DNA of 64,000 bases. Origin: Bradyrhizobium sp. (GTDB taxonomy: Bacteria > Pseudomonadota > Alphaproteobacteria > Rhizobiales > Xanthobacteraceae). The stretch covers positions 1 to 64,000 of the forward strand of contig NZ_DAHUXJ010000086.1 in assembly GCF_027307225.1 (NCBI RefSeq). Reading direction: 5' to 3'. Below the pieces are notes generated by a model that did no database searches, had not been told where the DNA came from, and saw nothing but the letters and a program-made list of their open reading frames with translations. Made by a program: the position numbers and the translations under genes. Positions 1-9,189 of the stretch are shown piece by piece (the stretch's first letter is position 1; each line of letters opens with the position of its first letter).

Positions 1-183
1 GTTTCGCGGTAACCTCGTCATAGGAACTTCAAATTCTAAACCGCACTAGAATCATATAATTGGCTAGTGCTCCTTTGATTCCGAAGTTCGTAAACGTGGA
101 GCCGCAATATGATACGAACTTCGGAATCGGAGCACTAGTGCGGCGAATTTGAAGTTCCTATCAGTTTCGCCGTGAGTTCGTCG
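1..183 (-). repeat. Two-hairpin repeat module (copy R1, reverse, cut by window edge and truncated)
   Basis: Reading the reverse strand, this holds part of hairpin B (1-49), a short AT-rich linker, a complete hairpin A (64-138, CTAG at both ends, core GAAGTTC/GAACTTC) and then the first half of another hairpin B (135-181) that stops abruptly. Its reverse complement matches the R5/R6 array at about 38.51-38.70 kb almost base for base, differing at only a few positions. The stretch from 184 to 398 holds no gene I can support. Confidence 0.9.
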
Positions 184-413
184 GCGAGGCCATGGTGCCG
201 ATATCGCTTGTCGGTCCGAAGTCTCTCGAAGAGTTGGACGCGCGCTGGCCGCTCGAGAGCCAGTCGCCTGCTGCGATCCGATGGACTCTGGGGAAAATCA
301 CGGCGGTGGAGGGGGCGACCCGCACGGCAGCGTTAACCCGGCATTAGGGTTAACAGACTATTGCTGGGTCAATCTGGCGGGTTCCGCCGTCCACCCCCGT
401 GAGTCATATCCCC

Positions 414-1232
414 ATGCGTCAGCGATACCATGCCGCTCATTGTGCCCGGCTACTTGCATCCGTGGCCGTGACGGCGATTTTCGCGGCTGGGCTTGGCGGC
501 TGTCAGACCATGTCCGATATCACCGGATCGATATCGCCGAAGACCTCGGCCAGCGCCGGGGCTGATCCGCGTCAAGAGGCGGAAGTCACGGGCGAACGCT
601 ACCGTGCCGATCCCAAAAATGCCGAAGCCGCGCTGGCCTATGGCCAGGCGCTACGCGCCTCCGGACAACGCAGCCAGGCGGCGGCGGTGCTTGAGCAGGC
701 CACCATCGCCCATCCGAGCGACAAGGCGCTGCTTGCGGCGTGGGGCCGCGCGCTGGTCGACAACGGCAACTTCCAGGAGGGCTTTGACGTGCTCGGCCGC
801 GCCCACTCGCCCGCCAATCCCGACTGGCGCATTCTCTCGGTGCAGGGAACCGCACTCGATCAACTCGGCCGTCACGAGGACGCCCGCCGCTATTACGAGA
901 GCGCGCTCAAGATCGTGCCGGACGAGCCGACGGTGCTGTCGAATCTCGGCCTGTCCTACATGCTGTCGAAGAACCTGCCGCAAGCGGAGGAGGCGCTGCG
1001 CCGGGCCTATGCCAGCAGCCGGGCCGACGCGCGGGTGCGGCAGAATCTGGCGCTGGTGATCGGCCTGCAAGGCCGTTTTGCCGAGGCCGAGCAAATCGTG
1101 CGCGCCGATCTTCCTCCCGACGAGGCGACCGCCAACGTCGCCTATCTCAAGCAGATGCTGAACCGGAAGGGCGATCCGCGCGTCGGCAGCGCGGGCAAAA
1201 TGCCCGTGGCCTCGCTCAGCCGTCCGGAGTGA
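414..1232 (+). CDS. tadD: TadD-like Tad pilus assembly lipoprotein with TPR repeats
   Basis: Probable pilus assembly lipoprotein of the Tad (tight adherence) system, expected to sit in the inner leaflet of the outer membrane and help secretin assembly. The N-terminus has a hydrophobic segment ending in a lipobox (LGGC, Cys near residue 30). Most of the remaining 240 residues form tetratricopeptide repeats (for example AALAYGQALRASGQ and SNLGLSYMLSKN). It points towards the tad/cpa genes on the other strand, and the two transcription units converge at about 1.23-1.29 kb. A GTG at 399 is an alternative start; neither start has a strong ribosome-binding site. Naming as TadD rests on the lipobox, the TPRs and the neighbours. 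Confidence 0.85.
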   Translation: MRQRYHAAHCARLLASVAVTAIFAAGLGGCQTMSDITGSISPKTSASAGADPRQEAEVTGERYRADPKNAEAALAYGQALRASGQRSQAAAVLEQATIAHPSDKALLAAWGRALVDNGNFQEGFDVLGRAHSPANPDWRILSVQGTALDQLGRHEDARRYYESALKIVPDEPTVLSNLGLSYMLSKNLPQAEEALRRAYASSRADARVRQNLALVIGLQGRFAEAEQIVRADLPPDEATANVAYLKQMLNRKGDPRVGSAGKMPVASLSRPE

Positions 1233-1294
1233 CGGCGTCTCCCTTTTCGGATTTCTGACTGAACCGCCGGGACGCGTTCCGCGCCCCGATCGGC

Positions 1295-2269
1295 CTACTG
1301 CATCGCTGCGATCTTGATGCCGGTCGGTCCGAGAATGACCACGAACAGCACCGGCAGGAAGAACAGGATCATCGGCACCGTCAGCTTCGGCGGCAGTGCG
1401 GCGGCCTTCTTCTCGGCCTCGTTCATGCGCATGTCGCGATTTTCCTGCGCCATGACGCGCAGGCTCTGGCCGAGCGGCGTGCCGTAACGCTCCGACTGTT
1501 GCAACGCGAGGCAGACCGACTTGACGCCCTCGACGCCGGTACGCCGGGCCAGGTTTTCATAGGCGACCTTGCGGTCCTGCAAATAAGAAAGCTCGGCGGT
1601 GGTGAGTGTAAATTCCTCCGCCAGTGCGACCGACTGGGTCACGATCTCGATGCTGACCTTGCGAAAGGCGGCTTCGATCGACATGCCGGACTCGATGCAG
1701 ATCAGCAGCAGGTCAAGTGAATCCGGGAAGGCGCGGCGGATCGACAACTGACGCTTCGAGATCGCGTTCTTCAGGAAAAGCATCGGGGCCTGCAGGCCGA
1801 GCCAGGCCGCGCCGACGCAGATGCCGATCTTGACCGGGACTGATTTCTGCATATGCGAGATAACGAAAACGTACAGAATGGACGCAATGAACAGCACGAT
1901 CGGCGTTACCAGCCGGAAAAACAGGAACGTGATATAGGGGGCCTGACCGCGATAACCAGCCTGGGTAAGCTTGTCGCGCGCAGTCTCCTGCGCAAGATAT
2001 TTTGTGAGATTGAAGTCCTCGACTACCCTGGAGATGAGTTGTTTCGGCGTCTGGCGGAGCGTCACCTTCTCGGTCTTGTTGAGGCGCTCGCGCTCCCGCG
2101 CCCGGATCCGCTCGCGCTCGTTGGCGACCGCCTTCATGCGCTTGGCCAGTCCCTCGCCGGCAAACAGCGGCATAACCAGCGTATAGGCCGTGGCGCTTGC
2201 CGCGATGGCGGCGAGCAGCATGGTCATGAAATGAGCGTCGTGGAGTTTTTCGACCAGAAAGCTAATCAT
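1295..2269 (-). CDS. tadC: Tad pilus inner-membrane platform protein TadC
   Basis: Type II secretion F-family platform protein of 324 residues. Membrane segments are visible near residues 15-35, 110-160 and at the C-terminus (ILFFLPVLFVVIL). A T2SSF domain covers about 175-305, with the family's helical pattern around SLDLLLICIESGMSIEAAF. TadB and TadC form the inner-membrane platform on which the CpaF ATPase works to build Flp pili. The gene is the last of the run cpaB-C-D-E-F-tadB-tadC, 9 bp after tadB. Confidence 0.93.
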   Translation of the reverse strand: MISFLVEKLHDAHFMTMLLAAIAASATAYTLVMPLFAGEGLAKRMKAVANERERIRARERERLNKTEKVTLRQTPKQLISRVVEDFNLTKYLAQETARDKLTQAGYRGQAPYITFLFFRLVTPIVLFIASILYVFVISHMQKSVPVKIGICVGAAWLGLQAPMLFLKNAISKRQLSIRRAFPDSLDLLLICIESGMSIEAAFRKVSIEIVTQSVALAEEFTLTTAELSYLQDRKVAYENLARRTGVEGVKSVCLALQQSERYGTPLGQSLRVMAQENRDMRMNEAEKKAAALPPKLTVPMILFFLPVLFVVILGPTGIKIAAMQ

Positions 2270-2278
2270 GCGGCACCG

Positions 2279-3256
2279 TCAGAAATCGAAATTGATCATT
2301 TTTTTCATTACCAGGATGCCGATCGTCATCCAGACCGCGCAACCCACCAGCATCAGCTGGCCTGTCGGATGCGTCCACAGCAGCGAGATGTAGGCGGGCG
2401 TCGTCATGTAGACGAGCAGCATGACAATCGGCGGCAACGAGCCGATGATGCCGGCCGAGGCCTTCGCTTCCATCGACATCGCCTGAATCTTCTCGGCCAT
2501 CTTCTTGCGGTCGCGCAGCACCTTGGAGAGGTTGCCGAGCGCTTCGGAGAGATTGCCGCCGGACTTCTGCTGGATCGAAATGACGATGCCGAAGAAGTTT
2601 GCCTCCGGCACCGGCATACGTTCGAACAGGCGCCCGCAGGCATCGCCAAGCGGCATCCCGATCGCCTGGGTTTCGATGATGGCGTTGAATTCCGATCTCA
2701 GCGGCTCCGGCGAGTCGGCCGCAACCACCTTGAGCGATTCAAACAGCGGCAGGCCGGCCTTGATGCCGCGCACGATGACGTCAACGGCATCGGGCAGGGC
2801 GCGCAAAAAGGCCTTTTCGCGCCGCTTCTTCAGAAAGCTCAATAGCCAGCGAGGCAGCCCGAAACCGGCGGCAAAAGCCATGCCGACGGCGCCCAACAGG
2901 CCGCCCTTCACCAACATCACGCCGCCAAAGGCGACGACGGCAAGAACGCCGGATACAATCATGAATTTCTGCGGCGTCCAGTCGAGCCCGGCCTGGGTGA
3001 GGCGGGCGGTCAACGTGACCTTGGAGTCCTTCGCGCGCCGGGCTTCGGCTTCCTTGAGCGTTCCCTCAACCTGTTCGCGGCGGGATCGCTGTTCCTTTTG
3101 CGACTGGCGGGCGGCTACCGGCTCCGACTTGGCGACGGAGGCGCGCCGGCTCTCCGCCTTTCGCTCTCCTGACAGCAGCGGATAGATAAAGACCCAGGCG
3201 ATGCCGCCGATTGCGGCGGCAGCGAGAAAGGCCAGCGGCAGTACTTGCATTTTCAT
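2279..3256 (-). CDS. tadB: Tad pilus inner-membrane platform protein TadB
   Basis: Type II secretion F-family protein of 325 residues and partner of TadC. The N-terminus is one membrane helix (LAFLAAAAIGGIAWVFIYPLL), followed by a basic cytoplasmic stretch (about 30-85), two membrane helices, and the T2SSF domain at about 150-290 (FLRALPDAVDVIVRGIKAGL). The C-terminus is again membrane-embedded. It lies 10 bp after cpaF and 9 bp before tadC in one operon. Confidence 0.93.
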   Translation of the reverse strand: MKMQVLPLAFLAAAAIGGIAWVFIYPLLSGERKAESRRASVAKSEPVAARQSQKEQRSRREQVEGTLKEAEARRAKDSKVTLTARLTQAGLDWTPQKFMIVSGVLAVVAFGGVMLVKGGLLGAVGMAFAAGFGLPRWLLSFLKKRREKAFLRALPDAVDVIVRGIKAGLPLFESLKVVAADSPEPLRSEFNAIIETQAIGMPLGDACGRLFERMPVPEANFFGIVISIQQKSGGNLSEALGNLSKVLRDRKKMAEKIQAMSMEAKASAGIIGSLPPIVMLLVYMTTPAYISLLWTHPTGQLMLVGCAVWMTIGILVMKKMINFDF

Positions 3257-3266
3257 GGCGCTCTCC

Positions 3267-4733
3267 TCAGTTCGGCGGGGCGGCTTCGGCCGCGTCGATG
3301 GCGGCGGCGAGCCGTTTCTCTTCGCCGTAGTAACGCGCGCGCTCCCAGAAGCGCGGCCGGCCGATGCCGGTCGAGCGGTGACGGCCGATGATCTTGCCGT
3401 TCGCGTCTTCGCCGACCAAGTCGTACAGGAAAAGATCCTGGGTGATGATGGTTTCGCCTTCCATGCCCATCACCTCGGTGATGTGCGTGATGCGCCGCGA
3501 ACCGTCGCGCAGGCGGGCGGCCTGGATGATCACGTCGATCGAGGCGCAGATCATTTCGCGGATGGTTCGCGAGGGCAGCGAGAAGCCGCCCATGGTGATC
3601 ATGGATTCGCAGCGCGACAGGGCTTCGCGAGGATTGTTGGCGTGCAGCGTGCCCATCGATCCGTCGTGGCCCGTGTTCATGGCCTGCAGGAGGTCGAACG
3701 CCTCCGGTCCGCGGACTTCGCCGACGATAATGCGTTCGGGCCGCATGCGCAGACAGTTGCGGACCAGCTCGCGCATGGTGATCTGGCCTTCGCCTTCAAT
3801 GTTTGGCGGGCGTGTTTCCAGCCGCACCACATGCGGCTGCTGGAGCTGAAGTTCGGCGGCGTCTTCGCAGGTGATGACGCGTTCTTCGTCGTCGATATAG
3901 TTGGTCATGCAATTGAGAAGCGTCGTCTTGCCTGAACCGGTACCGCCGGAAATCAGCACATTGCAACGGACCCGGCCGATGATCTGGAGGATCTCCGCGC
4001 CCTCGGGCGAAATCGCGCCGAACTTGACCAACTGGTCGAGCGTCAGCTTGTCCTTCTTGAATTTGCGGATCGTGAGTGCGGGGCCGTCAAGGGAGAGCGG
4101 CGGCACGATGGCGTTGACGCGCGAGCCGTCGGCGAGGCGCGCGTCGCAGATCGGCGAGGATTCGTCGACGCGCCGGCCGACCTGGCTGACGATGCGCTGG
4201 CAGATATTGAGCAGCTGCTGATTGTCGCGGAAGCGGATTCCGGTGCGCTGGATCTTGCCCGCGACTTCGATGTAGACCGTGCCGGCGCCGTTGACCATGA
4301 TATCGGCGATATCGTCGCGGGCGAGAAGCGGCTCGAGAGGACCGTAACCCAGAACGTCGTTGCAGATGTCGTCGAGCAGCTCTTCCTGCTCTGCAATCGA
4401 CATCACGATGTTCTTGATCGCGATGATCTCGTTGACGATGTCGCGGATTTCCTCACGCGCCGATTCGCCGTCGAGCTTGGCCAGCTGGGCAAGGTCGATG
4501 GCTTCGATCAGCGCACCGAAGATCGTCGCCTTGACCTGGTAATAGTTGTCGGATTTCCGCGATTCCGCCGGTGGCGGCGGAGCCGATGGCTTGGCGGGGA
4601 CGATCGGCGGTGAAGCCACGGTGGGCGGCGTTGCAGCGCGCGGAGCCGCCGCTGCGACGGCCGGCGCCTCCGGCGCGGCCGCCGGGGCCCGCATGCTTCT
4701 CGGATCGTCTGTTCCGCTACGCTTACCAAACAC
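3267..4733 (-). CDS. cpaF: Tad pilus secretion ATPase CpaF/TadA
   Basis: Cytoplasmic VirB11/GspE-type ATPase of 488 residues that powers Flp pilus assembly. The first 60 or so residues are a low-complexity Ala/Pro linker. Then come the N-terminal domain and the ATPase core. Walker A is GGTGSGKTT at about 261-269. An Asp-box-like segment ITCEDAAELQLQQPHVVRLE follows, and a Walker B region IIVGEVRGPEAFDLL lies near 333-347. It sits between cpaE and tadB in the same operon. Confidence 0.96.
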   Translation of the reverse strand: MFGKRSGTDDPRSMRAPAAAPEAPAVAAAAPRAATPPTVASPPIVPAKPSAPPPPAESRKSDNYYQVKATIFGALIEAIDLAQLAKLDGESAREEIRDIVNEIIAIKNIVMSIAEQEELLDDICNDVLGYGPLEPLLARDDIADIMVNGAGTVYIEVAGKIQRTGIRFRDNQQLLNICQRIVSQVGRRVDESSPICDARLADGSRVNAIVPPLSLDGPALTIRKFKKDKLTLDQLVKFGAISPEGAEILQIIGRVRCNVLISGGTGSGKTTLLNCMTNYIDDEERVITCEDAAELQLQQPHVVRLETRPPNIEGEGQITMRELVRNCLRMRPERIIVGEVRGPEAFDLLQAMNTGHDGSMGTLHANNPREALSRCESMITMGGFSLPSRTIREMICASIDVIIQAARLRDGSRRITHITEVMGMEGETIITQDLFLYDLVGEDANGKIIGRHRSTGIGRPRFWERARYYGEEKRLAAAIDAAEAAPPN

Positions 4734-4756
4734 GACTGCACTCCAGACGGGTCAGA

Positions 4757-6022
4757 CTACTTTGCCCGCAATTTCTCGATCAGAGGTGACAGGAACGAAG
4801 TCCGCGGCTTCTTGGTCTCGCCGCGGCCGGTGAGCCGCTGCGCGATCTGCCGGAACATCTCGGTGCTGCGGTGATTTTCGGAAATTTCCGCGATCATCTG
4901 GCCGTTATTGGCGGCCGCGCCGAACATCTGGGGATCGAACGGGATCGACACGATCGCCTCGCTTTCGATCGCCTTGGCGAACTCACCAGCGTTGATCTCC
5001 GGCCGCTTCGGAACGCCGACCTGGTTGAGGCAATAAAGCGGCGCCCGGTCGTTGGGCCTTGCCGCCTTCAGGAGATCGAAGATGTTCTTGGTATTGCGCA
5101 GATTGGCGAGATCGGGTGCCGCGACGATCAGGATGTCGTCGGCGGCGATCAGCGCACGCCTGGTCCAGCCCGACCATTGATGCGGGATATCGAGCACGAT
5201 GCAAGGCATCGAGGTGCGGAGAGTGTCGAAGATGGCGTCGAAAGCTTCCGCGCCGAAATCATAGACCCGATCGAGCGTCGCCGGCGCCGCCAGCAGGCTG
5301 AGGTGGTCGGTGCATTTCGACAGCAGGCGGTCGAGAAAGGCCGTATCGACGCGGTCGGGCGAAAATACCGCGTCCGCGATGCCTTGCGGCGGATCCTGGT
5401 TGTAGTCGAGGCCGGCGGTGCCGAACGCAAGATCGAGATCCGCCACCACCGAGTCCAGCGCCAGGTCGCGCGCGATCGCCCAGGCCACGTTATGGGCGAC
5501 GGTCGAGGCACCGACGCCGCCCTTGGCGCCGACGACGGCAATGATTCGACCCACAGCCTTGGCTTCCGGCGAGGAAAACAGGCCGCAGACCGACCGCACC
5601 ACGTCCAGCGTATTGATGGGGGTGATCACATAGTCGCTGACGCCCCGGCGCACCAGCTCGCGATACAGCGTGACGTCGTTGATCCGGCCGATCACAACCA
5701 CTCGAGTGCCGGAATCGCATACGGAAGCAAGCTGGTCGAGGCCGGCGAGAATGTCGTTGCGGCCCTCGGTCTCCAGAATGATCACGTTCGGCGTCGGCGC
5801 AGTGCGATAGGCTTCGATCGCGGCCGCCATGCCGCCCATCTGGATCTTCAGATGCGCCTTGGCGAGCCGGCGATCCTCGCCCGCCGACTGCACCGCAGCC
5901 GCGGTCTCGACCGTCTCGCAAAAGGCCTGCACCGACACCCGTGGTGCGGGCGCGATGTGATCCTCCGCGAGCGGTGTTGCCTCTGGCTGTTCTTCTGGGG
6001 TCTGACGCGCGTAACTGATCAT
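4757..6022 (-). CDS. cpaE: Pilus assembly ATPase CpaE/TadZ (MinD/ParA-like)
   Basis: Protein of 421 residues combining a receiver-like N-terminal domain (about 28-140) with a MinD/ParA-type P-loop ATPase domain. The deviant Walker A reads GAKGGVGASTV near residue 164. In the Tad system this family localises the pilus machine at the pole. The gene start overlaps the cpaD stop by 4 bp, indicating translational coupling. Confidence 0.94.
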   Translation of the reverse strand: MISYARQTPEEQPEATPLAEDHIAPAPRVSVQAFCETVETAAAVQSAGEDRRLAKAHLKIQMGGMAAAIEAYRTAPTPNVIILETEGRNDILAGLDQLASVCDSGTRVVVIGRINDVTLYRELVRRGVSDYVITPINTLDVVRSVCGLFSSPEAKAVGRIIAVVGAKGGVGASTVAHNVAWAIARDLALDSVVADLDLAFGTAGLDYNQDPPQGIADAVFSPDRVDTAFLDRLLSKCTDHLSLLAAPATLDRVYDFGAEAFDAIFDTLRTSMPCIVLDIPHQWSGWTRRALIAADDILIVAAPDLANLRNTKNIFDLLKAARPNDRAPLYCLNQVGVPKRPEINAGEFAKAIESEAIVSIPFDPQMFGAAANNGQMIAEISENHRSTEMFRQIAQRLTGRGETKKPRTSFLSPLIEKLRAK

Positions 6023-6765
6023 TTGCCCGTGTCGCTGAGTTTGGCCTTATCTGCATCGGGATATTCGGTCGCGGTGCTCGTGCCCTTGCGGTATTTTTCA
6101 AAGCCTTCGGCGCGACGCGGCGCGTAAGCAGGCGTTTCCGGACGCGGCTGTACGAGGTCAGCGGGATTGTCGATCATCGCGGCCATGTTGCGCTGATAGG
6201 CGCAGCCGAAATTGTAGTAGGGTTTGTTCTCCAGATAGCCCCTGTCCTTGATCGAGGGGCCGAGGTCATCGGGCCACAATCCGCATGGGCCGGCCACTGC
6301 CGTGATCTTAGGATAGCTCAGGCGCAGCGTCGCCATCTGGCGCGGATCGCTCGGACGATAGTTGTGCATGACGATGCCGTGAGGCGGCACACCGGCGGCC
6401 GAAAGCAGCGACCGCGCTTCCCGGAACGCGTCGGCGGCGGCCCGCGCATTGGGCGTGCCGACCGGCACATCGGCCACGATCGCACCGGTGCTCTCCTGCA
6501 GCCAGACCTGGGCCAAGCCCATCACGTCGGCGCGTTGCTCTGCCGACAGGCCGCCGCGAGCCCGGCCGACGAAGATCACCACGGAGCGATTGGCTTCCTG
6601 GATCGCGATCGGATGCCTGAGACGATAGTCATCGGGGATACTCGACGTCGTCGAAGCAACCTCATCGGTGTGCATACAGGCGCCAAGCGAGGTTGCGATA
6701 CCCAGAAGCGCCGCAGCGATGCGGAGGGCGCGCCGGTATCCGACGGGTGTCCTGGCTGTGATCAT
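6019..6765 (-). CDS. cpaD: Pilus assembly lipoprotein CpaD
   Basis: CpaD-family protein of 248 residues. A hydrophobic signal ends in a lipobox (SLGAC, Cys near residue 30). Conserved family stretches follow, such as RHPIAIQEANRSVVIFVG and YNFGCAYQRNMAAMIDNPADL. It is expected at the outer membrane with the CpaC secretin. It lies 18 bp after cpaC and overlaps cpaE by 4 bp. Confidence 0.93.
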   Translation of the reverse strand: MITARTPVGYRRALRIAAALLGIATSLGACMHTDEVASTTSSIPDDYRLRHPIAIQEANRSVVIFVGRARGGLSAEQRADVMGLAQVWLQESTGAIVADVPVGTPNARAAADAFREARSLLSAAGVPPHGIVMHNYRPSDPRQMATLRLSYPKITAVAGPCGLWPDDLGPSIKDRGYLENKPYYNFGCAYQRNMAAMIDNPADLVQPRPETPAYAPRRAEGFEKYRKGTSTATEYPDADKAKLSDTGK

Positions 6766-6783
6766 CTTCGTCCTTGTCCCGCC

Positions 6784-8274
6784 TTAGTCCGTGATAAAGC
6801 CATAGGTGCCGCGATAGTTCTGGACGGGCTCGTTGCGGCCAGGAACGCCATAGATTCGGTTGATGTTGCCGAGCAGATCGGCCTGCGGATCGGACGCCGA
6901 GGCAAATCCGTCGTCCGGACGCGACAGATCTTTTTGCGCAACTGCGCGAACGATGTACGGCGTCACAATGACCATCAGCTCGGTCTGGTTGTTTTGGTAG
7001 TCCCGGCTGCGGAACAACGTGCCCAAGACGGGCAGCTGCGAAAGCCCCGGGAGGCCGTTAATCGCGTGTTTGGTCTGGTCCTGAATCAAACCAGCCATCG
7101 CCATCGAGCCACCCGAGGGAATTTCCAGCGTCGTTTCCGCGCGGCGGGTCTTGACCGAAGGAATCGTCGTACCGCCGGAGCCGCCCTGGAGCGCATTTTC
7201 GTTGGAGACTTCGGAAACTTCGGTCATCACTCGCAGGCTGATCCGCCCTTGGGTCAGCACAACGGGCGTGAAGTTCAGTGAAATGCCGAATTTCTTGAAG
7301 CTAACGGTCTGGACGCATTGTCCGATCGCGCCCGACGTTGTCGTTTGGCAGGTGACGCCGGTCGGAATTGGAAATTCGCCGCCCGAAATAAACGTCGCGG
7401 ATTCACCGGAGATCGCCGTCAAGTTCGGCTCCGCCAGCGTCCTCACCACGCCCGCGCTCTCCATCGCGTGAAGCGTCGCGGTGACCGAGGGAGTCCCTCC
7501 GAAAGAGGTCGTAATGGCATTGCCAGCAACGAGCGGCGCGTTGTTGGCGGTAAAGGGGTTGGCATTGTTGAAGTTCACGACCGCGGTGCCGTAGTTGAAC
7601 TGGCCGGAGAGATCGATGCCCAATTGCTTGATGATCGACCGAGCGACTTCGGCGACCGTCACTTTAAGCATCACCTGGTCGCGGCCGCGGACCACGATGG
7701 AGTTCACTACCTTGTCGGCTCCGCCCGCCAGCCGCGCGGCGAGATCGACGGCCTGCTGCGCCTCGATCGGGTTCGCCGCCGTGCCGCTGAGAATCACGCC
7801 GTCGGCAAGGCCGTCGATCTGAATGTCGGAATTCGGCAGCATCTGCCTGAGTGCGGCGCGTGCGCCGTTGAGGTCGCGTTTGACGGCGATGTCATAGGCA
7901 GCAATCTGCTGACCCGCCGAATCGAAGAACACGATGTTGGTCTGGCCGATCGCCGCACCGATGATGTAGGCGCGCTGCGCCGAACGTACGACGGCGTTGG
8001 CAATCTTCGGATCGGCGACGAGCACGTCCTTGATGTCGCGCGGCAGGTCGATCACGATCGACTTGCCAACGCCGAGCGAAAGAAACTTCGCGTTCATCTG
8101 CCCCTCGGCAGCGGAAACTTGCGGAATCGGGCGGGAGTCGGCGGCCACAGCCGGAATCAGCGCGGGATCGAGCACCATCGCCGCCGCGGCTGAAAACGAC
8201 AGGGCGCGGACCCAGACCGTTCGCATCCGAAGCTGATTTTCCCTGCATTTCATCTCGCCTGGTCCCTTGATCAC
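6784..8274 (-). CDS. cpaC: Tad pilus outer-membrane secretin CpaC
   Basis: Secretin of about 490 residues that forms the outer-membrane channel for Flp pili. After a signal peptide (cleavage around AVAADS) comes a pilus N-terminal domain with a BON-like region (about 55-200). The secretin core runs from about 265 to 440 and includes VRTLAEPNLTAISGESATF and SGGSMAMAGLIQDQ. The start shown is a GTG overlapping the cpaB stop (GTGA). An ATG at 8253 preceded by AGGCGAG is a good alternative start. Confidence 0.95.
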   Translation of the reverse strand: MIKGPGEMKCRENQLRMRTVWVRALSFSAAAAMVLDPALIPAVAADSRPIPQVSAAEGQMNAKFLSLGVGKSIVIDLPRDIKDVLVADPKIANAVVRSAQRAYIIGAAIGQTNIVFFDSAGQQIAAYDIAVKRDLNGARAALRQMLPNSDIQIDGLADGVILSGTAANPIEAQQAVDLAARLAGGADKVVNSIVVRGRDQVMLKVTVAEVARSIIKQLGIDLSGQFNYGTAVVNFNNANPFTANNAPLVAGNAITTSFGGTPSVTATLHAMESAGVVRTLAEPNLTAISGESATFISGGEFPIPTGVTCQTTTSGAIGQCVQTVSFKKFGISLNFTPVVLTQGRISLRVMTEVSEVSNENALQGGSGGTTIPSVKTRRAETTLEIPSGGSMAMAGLIQDQTKHAINGLPGLSQLPVLGTLFRSRDYQNNQTELMVIVTPYIVRAVAQKDLSRPDDGFASASDPQADLLGNINRIYGVPGRNEPVQNYRGTYGFITD

Positions 8275-9062
8275 TTTTCAACCGCCGTGTGGTTGCTCAC
8301 CCCGTAGCGAACCACATTGATGGTGCCGGTCCGGCGAAGGTCGTCGACGGCGACTGCAACCTGGTTGACGTCGGCGATGCTGCGCAGCGCCAGCGAGAGC
8401 GTGCCGGCCTGACGCGCGCCCGCCAGCAGCGTCGCCTGTTCGGGCTTCAGTTCGAGCGTGACGGTCTTGCCAATCACGGAATTCTGGCCGTCCTTTTCCT
8501 TCGGTGCCTGGTCGATGGCGAGAACGCGAACGTTTGAAAGAAGTATCGAAGGAACGATGAGGTCGCCGGTTGCTTTGGGATCCGGGTTTTTTTCGTGGCG
8601 GGTCAGGATCACGTCCACGCGGTCGTTAGGCAGGATGAAGCCGCCGGCGCCGGTCTCCGCCGAGATTTCGGTCGACACCGCGCGCATTCCCTGCGGCAGG
8701 ATCGCGGCCATGAAGCCTGATCCATCGGCCTTGATCAGTTTCGGTTCGCGGATCGGCTCGCCTGCGATGAAGGGCGATCGCGCGATCGAGCCGGTAATTT
8801 CCTTGGTTGCGTCGGGGCGCTCGTTGCGGCGGATAAAGGATTTGCTGGCCGTGGCTGCCGGCCAGGTTTGCCACGTCATGTCCTCAGGCGTGACTCTCTG
8901 GCCGAGGTTGATGTCGGCTTTGGCCACGAGAACATCGACGGTCGGAAGCTGCGCAGCCGGCGCGGCTACAGGCGGCTTGCTGTCCGATCCACTGGCGAGG
9001 TAGGCCGCCACTCCGCCGGCGCCAAGAGCGATGGTCAGGACAATTATGCGTGCCCTATTCAT
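8271..9062 (-). CDS. cpaB: Pilus assembly protein CpaB/RcpC
   Basis: Protein of 263 residues with one N-terminal membrane helix (IIVLTIALGAGGVAAYLASG), then an SAF/FlgA-like domain (about 45-110, VDVLVAKADINLGQRVTPED). The rest of the RcpC/CpaB domain ends in a stretch like LELKPEQATLLAGARQAGTL. It is a periplasmic partner of the secretin. An upstream in-frame ATG at 9080 exists, but the start at 9062 gives the normal membrane helix. It is the first gene of the cpaBCDEF-tadBC run. Confidence 0.93.
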   Translation of the reverse strand: MNRARIIVLTIALGAGGVAAYLASGSDSKPPVAAPAAQLPTVDVLVAKADINLGQRVTPEDMTWQTWPAATASKSFIRRNERPDATKEITGSIARSPFIAGEPIREPKLIKADGSGFMAAILPQGMRAVSTEISAETGAGGFILPNDRVDVILTRHEKNPDPKATGDLIVPSILLSNVRVLAIDQAPKEKDGQNSVIGKTVTLELKPEQATLLAGARQAGTLSLALRSIADVNQVAVAVDDLRRTGTINVVRYGVSNHTAVEK

Positions 9063-9189
9063 ACGCGTCACTTTCCACATTACACCGCGACGCTTCCGCC
9101 GCCGTGACGGGAGTTGACCAGTTATTCGTCAAAGCATGGTTAATGAGGCGTATCTAAATCGCGTTAATGAGAGTTTACCTCTCTGGCGA

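Noticed and set aside
281-565. 94-codon frame before tadD
   Set aside because: It overlaps tadD in another phase, has odd composition and no recognisable feature.
1233-1294. Terminator between the convergent tadD and tadC genes
   Set aside because: A GC-rich stem (GGGACGCG/CGCGCCCC) is possible, but it is imperfect and has no T-run in either direction.
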